This document shows, in pieces, positions 17,034 through 26,070 of a DNA stretch of 61,429 bases (the first letter of the stretch is position 1; every line of letters starts with the position of its first letter). The notes under the pieces were generated by a model that worked only from the letters and a program-made list of their open reading frames with translations, was not told the origin of the DNA and did no database searches. A program made the translations under genes and the position numbers. Source of the stretch: CAZMLC01 sp964567125 (lineage in GTDB: Bacteria > Verrucomicrobiota > Kiritimatiellia > RFP12 > UBA1067); assembly GCA_964567125.1 (NCBI GenBank), contig CAZMLC010000007.1, positions 1-61,429 of the forward strand, written 5' to 3'.

Positions 17034-17663
17034 ATGACTACATTCGCCATCACGCTCCTGTTGGGTTTCGGGTTTGTCCTAGGGTGTGGCACGGATGCCA
17101 CGACACATTCACTCTCCGCATCCCCAACACCAGCAGCAAAGGAAAAGCAAGCCATGCAGATTATTATCGAAACGAGTTTAGGGTCCATGACGGCTGAACT
17201 TTATCCGGATAAGGCGCCGATCACGGTCGCCAACATGCTTTCGTACATCGACGACAAATTTTATGATGACACCATTTTCCATCGGGTGATCGACGGCTTC
17301 ATGATTCAAGGTGGCGGGTTTACCAAAACCATGTCGCAAAAGCCCACCAAATCCCCGATTAAGAACGAGGCGGACAACGGCCTCAGCAATACGCGCGGGA
17401 CGCTCGCCATGGCGCGAACCATGGTCGTTGACAGCGCGACCTGTCAGTTCTTTATCAATTTAGAGGATCGCAACACGTTTCTTAATTTCCGCAATAAAAC
17501 CCCTCAGGAATGGGGCTATTGCGTCTTTGGTAAGGTCATCGAAGGCATGGAAGTCATGGACAAAATCGCCAAAGTCCCTACAGGCTTTGCCGGTCCCCAT
17601 CAGAATGTCCCGACTGAACCTGTCGTGATCCTCTCCATTCGCCGGAAAGACGCTGCACAGTAA
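17034..17663 (+). CDS. Cyclophilin-type peptidyl-prolyl isomerase, lipoprotein
   Basis: A 209-residue PPIase that speeds cis-trans isomerisation of prolyl bonds. The leader ends in FVLGC (lipobox; Cys18), so the protein is probably lipid-anchored outside the cytoplasm. The cyclophilin core starts near residue 40: IETSLGSMTAELYPDKAP, then FHRVIDGFMIQGGG, ATCQFFINLED and YCVFGKVIEGMEVMDKI. The catalytic Arg is in FHRV. The core also resembles cytoplasmic PpiB, and an internal ATG at 17154 could give a short cytoplasmic form, but the lipobox argues for export. AAGAGGAG precedes the start. A terminator separates it from parE. Confidence 0.92.
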   Translation: MTTFAITLLLGFGFVLGCGTDATTHSLSASPTPAAKEKQAMQIIIETSLGSMTAELYPDKAPITVANMLSYIDDKFYDDTIFHRVIDGFMIQGGGFTKTMSQKPTKSPIKNEADNGLSNTRGTLAMARTMVVDSATCQFFINLEDRNTFLNFRNKTPQEWGYCVFGKVIEGMEVMDKIAKVPTGFAGPHQNVPTEPVVILSIRRKDAAQ

Positions 17664-17696
17664 TTTCCGCGTGATGATTTTGTTTTTTGAGTGTAT

Positions 17697-17719
17697 GGCT
17701 GTTCCGACAGCCTTTTATT
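17697..17719 (+). terminator. Probable intrinsic terminator after the cyclophilin gene
   Basis: GGCTGT (17697-17702) pairs with ACAGCC (17707-17712) around a 4-nt loop and is followed by TTTTATT. The stem is only 6 bp but GC-rich. Confidence 0.6.
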
Positions 17720-17750
17720 CCCCTTTTGATGTGGAGTGATTTGCGTTCTT

Positions 17751-19574
17751 ATGGCAGAAAATTACAGCGATAAGCACATTCAGACACTTTCTCATATTGA
17801 GCATATCCGCAAACGCACAGGCATGTATATCGGCCGTACGAGCGACGGCAGTCAATATGAAGATGGTATTTATGTTCTCTTGAAAGAGGTGATCGACAAT
17901 GCCGTTGACGAATTTATCATGGGTTACGGCAAAAAAGTCGAAATCATGCTGGATTACAACTCCGGTCGCGTAGCGATCCGCGACTTCGGCCGCGGTATCC
18001 CCCTGGGCAAGGTGGTGGACTGCGTATCGCAGATCAATACAGGCGGTAAATTCAGCGACGATGTTTTCCAGTTCTCCGTCGGCATGAATGGCGTTGGTAC
18101 CAAAGCTGTGAATGCCCTCTCCACGTACTTTGAAGTGCGCGCGTTCCGCGAGGGCGAGTATTCCGAAGCCTTTTTCGAAAAGGGGACTCTTATTTCGCAA
18201 AAACGCGGAAAATGCGCTAAACCGGAGAAAAATGGCACCTACGTCTGTTTTACCCCGGACGTTTCGATCTTTAAGAAGTTCCAATTCCGCGAGGAACACG
18301 TTGAACGCCGCCTGAAGATGTACGCCTACCTGAATGCAGGCCTCACCTTTGAGCTCAATGGCAACAAAATCGTCTCGGACAACGGATTGCTTGACCTCAT
18401 CCACGATGAGGCCCAGTTCGAGAAGCTCTATCAGCCGTTCCATTACCGTGAGAAGACGCTGGAACTGGTCTTTACCCATACCAATCGCTTCAGCGAAGAC
18501 TACTATTCGTTTGTCAACGGCCAGTTCACCAACGATGGCGGCACTCACCTTTCGGCGTTTAAAGAGGGTTTGCTCAAGGCGGTCAATGAGTTCAGCAAAA
18601 AGAAATTCGACGGCGATGATGTGCGTGAAGGCATCATCGGCGCGATTGCGATCCGCCTGAAAGACCCGGTGTTCGAATCGCAGACAAAGAATAAGCTCGG
18701 CAACACCGAGATCCGCTCGGAGCTGGTGGCGGAAATCAAACGCGTCGTGGAGGAGATGTTCCATCGCGAACCCTCCGAAGCCGGCAAGCTGATCAACAAG
18801 ATCGAAGAGACGAGCAAGCTGCGCGCGGAACTCAACAGCGTCAAAAAACTGGCGCGCGAACGCTCCCGTACAGTCTCGGTGCGCGTACCGCAGCTGAAGG
18901 ACTGCAAGCATCACCTGAATCTGCACAAGGGAACCGGGCAGGAGACCATGCTCTTCATCACAGAAGGAAATTCCGCCGCCGGTTCCATCACCAAAACGCG
19001 CGATGTCAACACGCAAGCGGTTTTCACATTGCGTGGTAAACCGTTGAATGTCTGTGACTTAAAGCGAGATGCCATCTATAAGAACGTTGAACTTTACAAT
19101 CTGATGCAGAGTCTGGATATCGAGGAGACCGTCGACCGTCTGCGCTATCAGAAGGTGATCCTCGCAACCGATGCCGATGTGGACGGCCTCCACATTCGCA
19201 ATCTGATGATCACCCTCTTCGCCCGGTTCTTTGAGCGCGTCATCCGCGAAGGACACCTCTACATCCTGGAAACGCCGCTCTTCCGCGTGCGCAACAAAAA
19301 ACAGACTTTCTACTGCTATACGGAGACTGAACGCGTACGCGCCATTGAAGCCTGCGGAAAAAGCGCGGAGATCACCCGATTCAAAGGTCTCGGCGAGATC
19401 AACCCCGATGAATTCACCGCGTTCATCGGCAAGAAGATGCGCCTCACGCCTGTGGACAGCTCGCAAGATCACGATCTGAGCCATACCATTGATTTTTACA
19501 TGGGACGCAATACTCCGGAACGCCGTCAGTATATCATGAGCAATTTGGTCATTACGGAAGACGCGCTCTCATAA
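17751..19574 (+). CDS. parE: DNA topoisomerase IV subunit B
   Basis: A 607-residue type IIA topoisomerase ATPase subunit. The GHKL ATP site includes EVIDNAVDEF, DFGRGIPLG and GMNGVGTKAVNAL. The transducer domain follows, and the TOPRIM domain shows FITEGNSAAGS, LRGKPLNV and DADVDGLHIRNL. It ends with GLGEINPDEF and the MGRNTPERRQ-like region. With ParC it decatenates daughter chromosomes. It is called ParE rather than GyrB because its partner immediately follows and that partner has the short ParC-type C-terminus. ATG 17751 matches the family N-terminus; a GTG at 17736 is possible but unlikely. The ParC gene begins 12 bp downstream. Confidence 0.9.
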   Translation: MAENYSDKHIQTLSHIEHIRKRTGMYIGRTSDGSQYEDGIYVLLKEVIDNAVDEFIMGYGKKVEIMLDYNSGRVAIRDFGRGIPLGKVVDCVSQINTGGKFSDDVFQFSVGMNGVGTKAVNALSTYFEVRAFREGEYSEAFFEKGTLISQKRGKCAKPEKNGTYVCFTPDVSIFKKFQFREEHVERRLKMYAYLNAGLTFELNGNKIVSDNGLLDLIHDEAQFEKLYQPFHYREKTLELVFTHTNRFSEDYYSFVNGQFTNDGGTHLSAFKEGLLKAVNEFSKKKFDGDDVREGIIGAIAIRLKDPVFESQTKNKLGNTEIRSELVAEIKRVVEEMFHREPSEAGKLINKIEETSKLRAELNSVKKLARERSRTVSVRVPQLKDCKHHLNLHKGTGQETMLFITEGNSAAGSITKTRDVNTQAVFTLRGKPLNVCDLKRDAIYKNVELYNLMQSLDIEETVDRLRYQKVILATDADVDGLHIRNLMITLFARFFERVIREGHLYILETPLFRVRNKKQTFYCYTETERVRAIEACGKSAEITRFKGLGEINPDEFTAFIGKKMRLTPVDSSQDHDLSHTIDFYMGRNTPERRQYIMSNLVITEDALS

Positions 19575-19586
19575 TTGGATTTTCTT

Positions 19587-21731
19587 ATGTCGACAAAAGG
19601 GAAGAACAAAAAACCTGACGCGAACGAACCGCCGAGCCTCTTTGACAACATGGAGATCTTCGGCGCGCCTGCGAAGGAAGAAACGAACAGCGAGCCCAGC
19701 GCTGAGGACGATGCGGAATCGACGGAACACGCGAAATCTGAACATGGCGGCTCAGGTCCGCTGCGCGAGTTGATGAATGAAAATTTTCTTCAATTCGCCT
19801 CGTATTCGATCTGTAATCGCGCCATCCCCACCGTGGAAGACGGACTTAAGCCTGTTCAGCGCCGCATCATGCACTCCCTCTGGGAAAAGGACGACGGCCG
19901 CTTCATCAAGGTCGCGAATGTGGTGGGTCACACCATGCAGTACCATCCGCACGGCGATGCCTCCATCGGCGATGCAATTGTCAATCTGGCCAACAAACGT
20001 TACCTCATCGAAGGTCAGGGAAACTACGGTAATATCTTCACGGGCGACCCCGCTGCTGCGCCGCGTTACATTGAATGCCGGCTCACGGAGCTGGCGCGCA
20101 ACGAGCTTTTCAATCCGAAATTGACGAGCTACATTCCCAGCTACGACGGCCGCAATAAGGAACCCGTCCTGCTGCCCTGTAAATTGCCGCTTCTCCTGAT
20201 GCTCGGCGCGGACGGCATTGCCGTAGGCCTTTCCACCGCAATTCTTCCGCACAATTTCATCGAGTTGCTGGAGGCGCAGATCGCGATTATCCAAAAGAAG
20301 CCCTTTAAGCTGTATCCTGATTTTCAGACCGGCGGCACGATGGACATCACGGAATACGCGGATGGTGTCGGTCGCATCAAGGTCCGCGCGGAAATCGAGC
20401 CGCGCGGCACCAATAAGCTGGTCATTACCTCCCTTCCCTGGACCCAAACAACGGAATCGCTCATCAGCAATATCGAAGACGCGATCAAGCGTAAAAAGGT
20501 GCCCGTCCGCGAAATCAATGACTTTACATCCAGCAAGGTCGAAATCGAGCTCACCTTGACGACTGGCGCTGCGCAGGAACAGGCGACCAAAGCGCTCTAT
20601 GCCTTCACCACCTGCGAAACGTCGATCTCGAGCCGCCCGGTTGTCCTGTTCCGCAACCGGCCAACTGAAATGGCCGTCTCGGATATCCTCCGTTCCAACA
20701 CCGAACAGCTCATGGAGCTCTTGCAGCGCGAGCTGATTATCCGTCAAGGCGAACTGGACGATCTCTTCCATTCGAAAACGCTGGAGCAGATCTTCATTGA
20801 AAACCGCATCTACAAGCGCATTGAAGAGGAAGTGACCTACGAGGCCGTCCAGCAAGCGGTTCTCGACGGTTTTAAGCCGTTCCGTAAACTGCTGCGCCGC
20901 GATGTGTCGCTCGACGATGTCGAAGCGCTCCTGCAGATCAAGATCCGCCGTATCTCGCGCTTCGATATCAACAAGAACCGCGAAGAGATCGAGGCCATCA
21001 TCCGCGAAGAGGGCGAAGTCTCGGAAAACCTTCAGAATCTGCGCACCTATACCATCAACTACCTCAAAGAACTGATCAAGCAATACAAAAAGACCTATCC
21101 GCGGCTGACACATGTGGTTGAGAATCCCTTCGCGGCGATTGAAGTCCGCGAATTGACCGCCAGCGAGTTGACGCTGAAGATCGATAAGGATAATGGCTAC
21201 ATCGGAACCGAGATCCGCGGCGGGGAGGAACTCTTCAAATGCTCCTCACTCGACAAGATCATCGTGGTCTGGGACGATGGCCGCTTCAAGATGATGCCGC
21301 CACCGGACAAGTTCTTCTTTGATAAGGATGCAACCTATATTCAGATCTATGACCGCGAGAAGATCTTTACTGCGGTCTACACTGAACCGGAATATGGTTT
21401 TACCTACATCAAGCGCTTTCCATTCGGCGGTCTGATCCAGAACAAGGATTACCGTCTTGCTCCGGAAAAGAGCAAGCTCCGTCTCTTCGAAGAGGGTACG
21501 CCCGAGTCAGTCTTCTTAAAGTACAAACCCGCGAAGAGTCAGCGGATCCATCAACAGGAATTCTCGCTTTTACCCGTGAAGATCAACGGTCAGCTCGATG
21601 ATCCCGTCAAGGTACGCGGCGTAACGGCTAAAGGCCTTCAGATGACCTCCAAGGACATCTCTCGCATTGCTACGAAGAAGCCCGCCTGGTGGGATGACAA
21701 CGATAAATCGCCCAAGGGTTCTCTTGCTTAG
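19587..21731 (+). CDS. parC: DNA topoisomerase IV subunit A
   Basis: A 714-residue cleavage-religation subunit. After an acidic ~60-residue N-terminal extension, the core shows SYSICNRAIPTVEDGLKPVQ, HTMQYHPHGDASIGDAIV and the catalytic tyrosine in DPAAAPRYIECRLT. The C-terminal half lacks the six GyrA-box propeller repeats of gyrase, which supports topoisomerase IV. The acidic Ser/Glu-rich N-terminal extension is unusual in length. It lies 12 bp after parE. The stop codon overlaps the birA stop by 3-4 bp on the opposite strand, so the two genes converge with no intergenic terminator. Confidence 0.9.
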   Translation: MSTKGKNKKPDANEPPSLFDNMEIFGAPAKEETNSEPSAEDDAESTEHAKSEHGGSGPLRELMNENFLQFASYSICNRAIPTVEDGLKPVQRRIMHSLWEKDDGRFIKVANVVGHTMQYHPHGDASIGDAIVNLANKRYLIEGQGNYGNIFTGDPAAAPRYIECRLTELARNELFNPKLTSYIPSYDGRNKEPVLLPCKLPLLLMLGADGIAVGLSTAILPHNFIELLEAQIAIIQKKPFKLYPDFQTGGTMDITEYADGVGRIKVRAEIEPRGTNKLVITSLPWTQTTESLISNIEDAIKRKKVPVREINDFTSSKVEIELTLTTGAAQEQATKALYAFTTCETSISSRPVVLFRNRPTEMAVSDILRSNTEQLMELLQRELIIRQGELDDLFHSKTLEQIFIENRIYKRIEEEVTYEAVQQAVLDGFKPFRKLLRRDVSLDDVEALLQIKIRRISRFDINKNREEIEAIIREEGEVSENLQNLRTYTINYLKELIKQYKKTYPRLTHVVENPFAAIEVRELTASELTLKIDKDNGYIGTEIRGGEELFKCSSLDKIIVVWDDGRFKMMPPPDKFFFDKDATYIQIYDREKIFTAVYTEPEYGFTYIKRFPFGGLIQNKDYRLAPEKSKLRLFEEGTPESVFLKYKPAKSQRIHQQEFSLLPVKINGQLDDPVKVRGVTAKGLQMTSKDISRIATKKPAWWDDNDKSPKGSLA

Positions 21732-22516
21732 TCCAGCGTACGGATGGTCTGCGCTTCACCGGAATAGATGGCCTGAAGGGTTCCATCGCTCAGGCGGATG
21801 AGCAGTGCGCCATCGGCCTGGATGCCAGCACCGAGACCCTCGACGGGATTCCCCACAAGATGCATGCGCAGCGGTTGACCGCGCAGTGCATCCACGCGCT
21901 GAATCCGCTCCGCCAGCGGCGCAAACCCCTGCTGCTGCCACGCGCAATAAAGCGGCTCCAGATGATTCATGATGGAGGCCAGCAAAACACCGCGCTCCAC
22001 GGTATGGCCGACCTCCTGCTGCAAGGCGGTCGCGCTGGCGCGCAACTCTTCCGGAAACAGCGCGCGCGTCAGATTGACATTGATGCCGACACCCGCGACC
22101 ACGGCACCGACGCGCTCCCCGGCTAATTGCATTTCGCACAGAATGCCGCAGACTTTGCGGCCCTGAATCCAAATATCGTTCGGCCACTTGATTTTCGGAG
22201 CCAATGCCGGAAAGGACTCCATCAGCGTCTCGGCCACAGCTAGCCCGACCACAAGGGGCAACGTGGTGGCCGCGACAGGATCAACCGCGGGACGCAACAA
22301 GATTGAAAAATAAAGGTTCACATGCTGCGGCGAAAACCAGGTGCGACCCAGCCGGCCACGCCCCGCAGTCTGCGTCTCTGCGCAGATCACCAAGCCCTCT
22401 GTGGCACCCGCCGCAGCTGCCACATCGCAATCGCGATTGGTCGATTCCGTCTCCTGCAGAAAACGTACGTCGCGTCCCAGCCATGCTGTCTTTAACTGCT
22501 CGAAATAGCCGTTCAT
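21728..22516 (-). CDS. birA: Biotin--[acetyl-CoA-carboxylase] ligase (no DNA-binding domain)
   Basis: A 262-residue biotin protein ligase that attaches biotin via biotinyl-AMP to carrier domains. Signatures are ETESTNRDC, the biotin loop QTAGRGRLGRTWFSP, NLYFSILLRP, KWPNDIWIQGRKVCGIL and GIGINVN. It lacks the N-terminal winged-helix repressor domain, so it is a class I, non-regulatory ligase. The ATG at 22516 is preceded by AGGAGAG. It follows hisS on the minus strand, separated by a terminator-like hairpin. An OadG-type gene at 60403 hints that biotin-dependent decarboxylases exist in this organism. Confidence 0.92.
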   Translation of the reverse strand: MNGYFEQLKTAWLGRDVRFLQETESTNRDCDVAAAAGATEGLVICAETQTAGRGRLGRTWFSPQHVNLYFSILLRPAVDPVAATTLPLVVGLAVAETLMESFPALAPKIKWPNDIWIQGRKVCGILCEMQLAGERVGAVVAGVGINVNLTRALFPEELRASATALQQEVGHTVERGVLLASIMNHLEPLYCAWQQQGFAPLAERIQRVDALRGQPLRMHLVGNPVEGLGAGIQADGALLIRLSDGTLQAIYSGEAQTIRTLD

Positions 22517-22529
22517 CGCACTCTCCTGT

Positions 22530-22578
22530 AAAAACAAAGAGCGGCGCATGGCGCAGATCTGCGACAGCTCCGCTCTTT
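22530..22578 (-). terminator. Probable intrinsic terminator after hisS
   Basis: AAAGAGCGG (22578-22570 on the minus strand) pairs over 9 bp with 22544-22536, enclosing a loop that itself holds the palindrome GCAGATCTGC. The minus strand then reads GTTTTT. Confidence 0.65.
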
Positions 22579-22599
22579 TCTTCTGGTCTGCGAACCGCG

Positions 22600-23868
22600 T
22601 TAGACCAACGACATCTCCGTCTCGGCACGCGTCGCGAGATGCTTGCGCTTGAGGCAGCCCTTCTCTACATCATCCGGACCAATGAAGATCGCATCCGCAG
22701 CTGAACTGACGCTGGCGCGCGCAAAGAATTGCTTCGGTTTCTGCTTGGAGAGCATCAGCTCCACGCTTTCCCCGGCTTCGCGCAATTGCCGCGCAACGCG
22801 GGTCGCGATTTCGCGCTGTTCCGGGAACATGTACCCGATGATGACGCCGTGCTTTTCCGCGGCTGCGGCCTCGCCCAGCAATTCCTTGAGCACCTCGACC
22901 ACTACCACATCGCCAAAACCAAGTCCTACCGCCGGTGTCGGCGCGCCACCGATCGCGGTCAACAGGCTATCGTAACGGCCGCCGCCGAAGATGGCGCGGA
23001 ATTTACGCTCCGTGTCGAACGCCTCAAAGACGATTCCCGTGTAATACGAGAGCCCGCGGATCACGGCAATATCAAAGACAAGCCGGTCCTCCATGCCGTA
23101 GATTTTTGCCAGCGCGAAGAGGTCGCGCAGATCCTGGACAGCCTTGGATTCTGGAGCAGCCAGGGCTGCCGCCTGATCGAGCGTCTGCACGGCCAGCAGC
23201 TGGAAGGTCTTTTCCACGGCTTGCTCATCGAGCCCTTCGCTTTTCAGAAGCGCGGCAATCTCTTCATCCGCGATCTTGCCGCGTTTATCGAGCGCCAGAA
23301 AGACGGCGGGATGGTGTGAGGGCTCAATCCCGGATGTTGCCAGCAGCTCCGCCAGCAGCGCGCGGTTATTGACGTGGATGCGATAGCTGTGATCCGGCAT
23401 GCCCATCGCGCGCAAGCTCTGTGCGGCGGCGGCCAGTAATTCCGCCTCGGCGGAAACGCTCTCCTCGCCCACGATATCCATGTTCCACTGATAATGCTCG
23501 CGTTTACGTCCACGCGTCATGCGTTCATAGCGGAAGCACTGCGCCACCGTAAACCACTTAACGGGAAAGGTCAGCTGTCCCTGGCGCGCCGCAATCATGC
23601 GGGCCAGGGTGGGCGTCATTTCCGGACGCAAGGCCAGCTTGCGTCCGCTCTTGTCCTCGAAATGATAAATCTGCTCAGCAACCTCTTCCCCGCTTTTGCG
23701 CTGCAAGAGTGCCAGATTTTCGACGACGCAGGCATCGTACGGTTGAAAGCCGAACAACACAGCGGCCTGACGCCAGCTATCAAAGACGCGGTTGCGCCAG
23801 ATCATGTCTTCAGGGTAAAAATCGCGCATGCCGCGCGGCGGTTCAAATGACAAAGGTTCGTTGCTCAT
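22600..23868 (-). CDS. hisS: Histidyl-tRNA synthetase
   Basis: A 422-residue class II aminoacyl-tRNA synthetase that charges tRNA-His. Motif 1 region PPRGMRDFYPEDM, motif 2 YERMTRGRKREHYQWNMD, histidine loop RGLSYYTGIVFE and motif 3 around AVGLGFGDVV are all present. A C-terminal anticodon-binding domain of about 95 residues follows. Length is normal. It starts 10 bp after the end of metG on the same strand, so the two synthetase genes probably share a transcript. The arginine of motif 2 and the conserved acidic residues are intact. Confidence 0.95.
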   Translation of the reverse strand: MSNEPLSFEPPRGMRDFYPEDMIWRNRVFDSWRQAAVLFGFQPYDACVVENLALLQRKSGEEVAEQIYHFEDKSGRKLALRPEMTPTLARMIAARQGQLTFPVKWFTVAQCFRYERMTRGRKREHYQWNMDIVGEESVSAEAELLAAAAQSLRAMGMPDHSYRIHVNNRALLAELLATSGIEPSHHPAVFLALDKRGKIADEEIAALLKSEGLDEQAVEKTFQLLAVQTLDQAAALAAPESKAVQDLRDLFALAKIYGMEDRLVFDIAVIRGLSYYTGIVFEAFDTERKFRAIFGGGRYDSLLTAIGGAPTPAVGLGFGDVVVVEVLKELLGEAAAAEKHGVIIGYMFPEQREIATRVARQLREAGESVELMLSKQKPKQFFARASVSSAADAIFIGPDDVEKGCLKRKHLATRAETEMSLV

Positions 23869-23878
23869 TCTGCTTTAC

Positions 23879-25894
23879 TCACTTCACGGTTGCGCCGGCA
23901 ATCGCCCCGGAGTCGGGCGCCACCACAAAGAGTGCGCCGTCCGGATTTCCGGCTGCTAAAATCATACCTTCTGAAAGGCCAAACTTCATTTTGCGCGGTG
24001 CCAGGTTAGCCACCATGACAACCTGTCGGCCAACCAGCTTGGCCGGATCATACGCCTTACGGATTCCGGCGAAGACCTGACGCGGCTTCTCCTCGCCGAT
24101 GTCAAGCAAAACGCGCAGAAGCTTGTCCGCACCCTCGACATACCCGGCCTCCACAACTGTCGCGACGCGCAGATCCGTCTTGGAGAAGGTGTCGTAGTCG
24201 ATCGTCTCTTTGACGGGTTCAACCGCGGGTTTGGCAACGACGTTTACAGGCGGGGTTGTTGGTTTGCTGGCCTCGACCATCGCCTGAATCGCGGCAGGTT
24301 CCACGCGCTGCGCCAGATAGGCATACGGTGCCAGCAGATGATTTTCGAGCACCTGCTGAGCGGAATCCCACGTATACGGGGCCTCCTGAAAGAGCGTTTC
24401 CGTATTCTGGACATATTCGGGCAGAATCGGCTTGAGATAGATCGCCATGACGCGGAAATGGTTCAGGATCGAGGTCAGCACGCAGCGTGCGGCTTCAGGA
24501 TCCGTCTTGATCGTGTTCCACGGAGCAGCCTCGTCAAAGTATTTATTCGACCGGTCCGCAATATCGCGGATTTCAACCATGACCTGCCCGAAGTTGCGCG
24601 CTTCGAAATGCTTGGCAATGCTCTCGGCGCGCGACTGCGCGTAGTACAAGACCTCGCGTCCGGCAGCATCCATGCTCCCCATGCGGCCATCCATCTTCTT
24701 CTGCAGCATCTGGGCGCCACGCGAAGCCAGGTTGGTGATTTTACCGACCAGCTCAGCATTGACACGATTCGTAAAATCCTCCAGATTCAGATCAAGGTCA
24801 TCCGTAGTGCCATTGAGTTTACATGCGTAATAATAGCGCAAATAGAGCGGATTAAGGTGATTCAGGTAGGTTCGCGCACTGATGAACGTCCCCTTGGATT
24901 TGCTCATCTTTTCGCCATTCACGGTCAGAAAGCCATGCACAAAAACCTGATTAGGGCCCAACAGCTTGGCGCTGTGCAACATCGACGGCCAGAAGAGACA
25001 GTGGAAGCGGACGATATCCTTGCCGATCACGTGGTAACGCTCAACCTCCGGGTTGTTCCAATAGTCATCAAACTGCTTGCCTTGGCGCGTACACCAGTTC
25101 TGAAGCGAGGCCAGATAGCCGACCGGCGCATCGACCCAAACATAAAAATATTTTCCTTTGTAACCCGGAATTTCAAAGCCAAAATAGGGCGCATCGCGCG
25201 AAATATCCCAGGCTTTGAGCGGTTCTCCAAACCATTCGAGCAGTTTGTTCGCGACATCGCGCGCGGTATGCTGCGGCAGCCATTCACGCAAATAATCGCG
25301 GAAATGCTCCAGCTCCACAAAGAGATGCTCGCTTGCCTTCATGACGGGTGTCGCGCCGCAAACGGAGCAGGTTGCATCCTTCAGATCCGCAGTCGAATAG
25401 GTCGCACCGCAGGCATCACACGAGTCGCCATACTGGTTGGCCGAGCCGCAATTCGGACACGTCCCGCGCACAAAGCGATCCGGCAGGAACATTCCGTCCT
25501 TTTCGCAGTAAAGCTGTGGTACATCGCGGGATACAACATGCCCAGAGGACTCTAACGCCTTGAAAATGCGTTCGCAAAAGGCCTGATTCTCCGGCGAATT
25601 GGTGGTGTAGTAATTGTCAAACGCAATGCCGAACTGGTTAAAATCGCGCGAATGATTCTCATGGCTGCGCGCGATCAAGGCCTCAGGCGTTATTCCTTCA
25701 TTGCGCGCACGGATCATCACGGGCGTCCCGTGCGTATCATCGGCGCAAATATAGAGGCATTCATGGCCGCGCATCTTTTGGAAACGCGCCCAAAAATCCG
25801 TTTGCAGGTATTCAACCAGATGTCCGATATGGATATCACCATTTGCATAGGGCAATGCCGAGGTGATGACGATTCTACGTTGTTTCATTGACAT
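23879..25894 (-). CDS. metG: Methionyl-tRNA synthetase with C-terminal tRNA-binding domain
   Basis: A 671-residue class I synthetase. The HIGH motif is in DIHIGHLVEYLQ, and KMSKS in NGEKMSKSKGTFIS. The connective-peptide zinc knuckles are CPNC, CDAC and CSVC with further Cys, arranged as the two-knuckle type. The last ~110 residues (from DYDTFSKTDLRVATV) form the EMAPII/Trbp111 OB-fold domain that helps dimerise and bind tRNA. Start is ATG 25894 or the ATG two codons later; no clear Shine-Dalgarno is present. hisS follows 10 bp downstream. A plausible promoter lies at 25925-25954. Confidence 0.95.
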   Translation of the reverse strand: MSMKQRRIVITSALPYANGDIHIGHLVEYLQTDFWARFQKMRGHECLYICADDTHGTPVMIRARNEGITPEALIARSHENHSRDFNQFGIAFDNYYTTNSPENQAFCERIFKALESSGHVVSRDVPQLYCEKDGMFLPDRFVRGTCPNCGSANQYGDSCDACGATYSTADLKDATCSVCGATPVMKASEHLFVELEHFRDYLREWLPQHTARDVANKLLEWFGEPLKAWDISRDAPYFGFEIPGYKGKYFYVWVDAPVGYLASLQNWCTRQGKQFDDYWNNPEVERYHVIGKDIVRFHCLFWPSMLHSAKLLGPNQVFVHGFLTVNGEKMSKSKGTFISARTYLNHLNPLYLRYYYACKLNGTTDDLDLNLEDFTNRVNAELVGKITNLASRGAQMLQKKMDGRMGSMDAAGREVLYYAQSRAESIAKHFEARNFGQVMVEIRDIADRSNKYFDEAAPWNTIKTDPEAARCVLTSILNHFRVMAIYLKPILPEYVQNTETLFQEAPYTWDSAQQVLENHLLAPYAYLAQRVEPAAIQAMVEASKPTTPPVNVVAKPAVEPVKETIDYDTFSKTDLRVATVVEAGYVEGADKLLRVLLDIGEEKPRQVFAGIRKAYDPAKLVGRQVVMVANLAPRKMKFGLSEGMILAAGNPDGALFVVAPDSGAIAGATVK

Positions 25895-25924
25895 GATAAG
25901 AATGGCTTGATTCGTAAAATACAA

Positions 25925-25954
25925 AGAATATCACGATTTCGGCGGAACCGACAA
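25925..25954 (-). promoter_or_regulatory. Possible promoter for metG-hisS
   Basis: On the minus strand TTGTCG and TATTCT are 18 bp apart, with predicted start about 24 bases before the metG ATG. The -35 match is moderate. Confidence 0.45.
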
Positions 25955-26054
25955 GCAAATAGAGCGCTACCAGCATATCGCCCACATTAAGTCGCATAAC
26001 ATCAATACATGCCTATGTTGTATGGCTACTATTTTTTGTATTACCTGAAACGAA

Positions 26055-26070
26055 AATAACGTTGCGTTAT
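26055..26070 (-). terminator. Small hairpin at the mnmG stop codon
   Basis: ATAACG pairs with CGTTAT over 6 bp with a 3-nt loop, overlapping the stop codon, and the minus strand continues TTTTCG. It is a weak terminator candidate. Confidence 0.4.

Noticed and set aside
17715..19016. Long antisense open frame over parE (433 codons)
   Set aside because: It is a shadow of parE caused by codon bias and has no Shine-Dalgarno or recognisable domain. The same holds for 19752-21113, 24338-25555 and 47224-48630.
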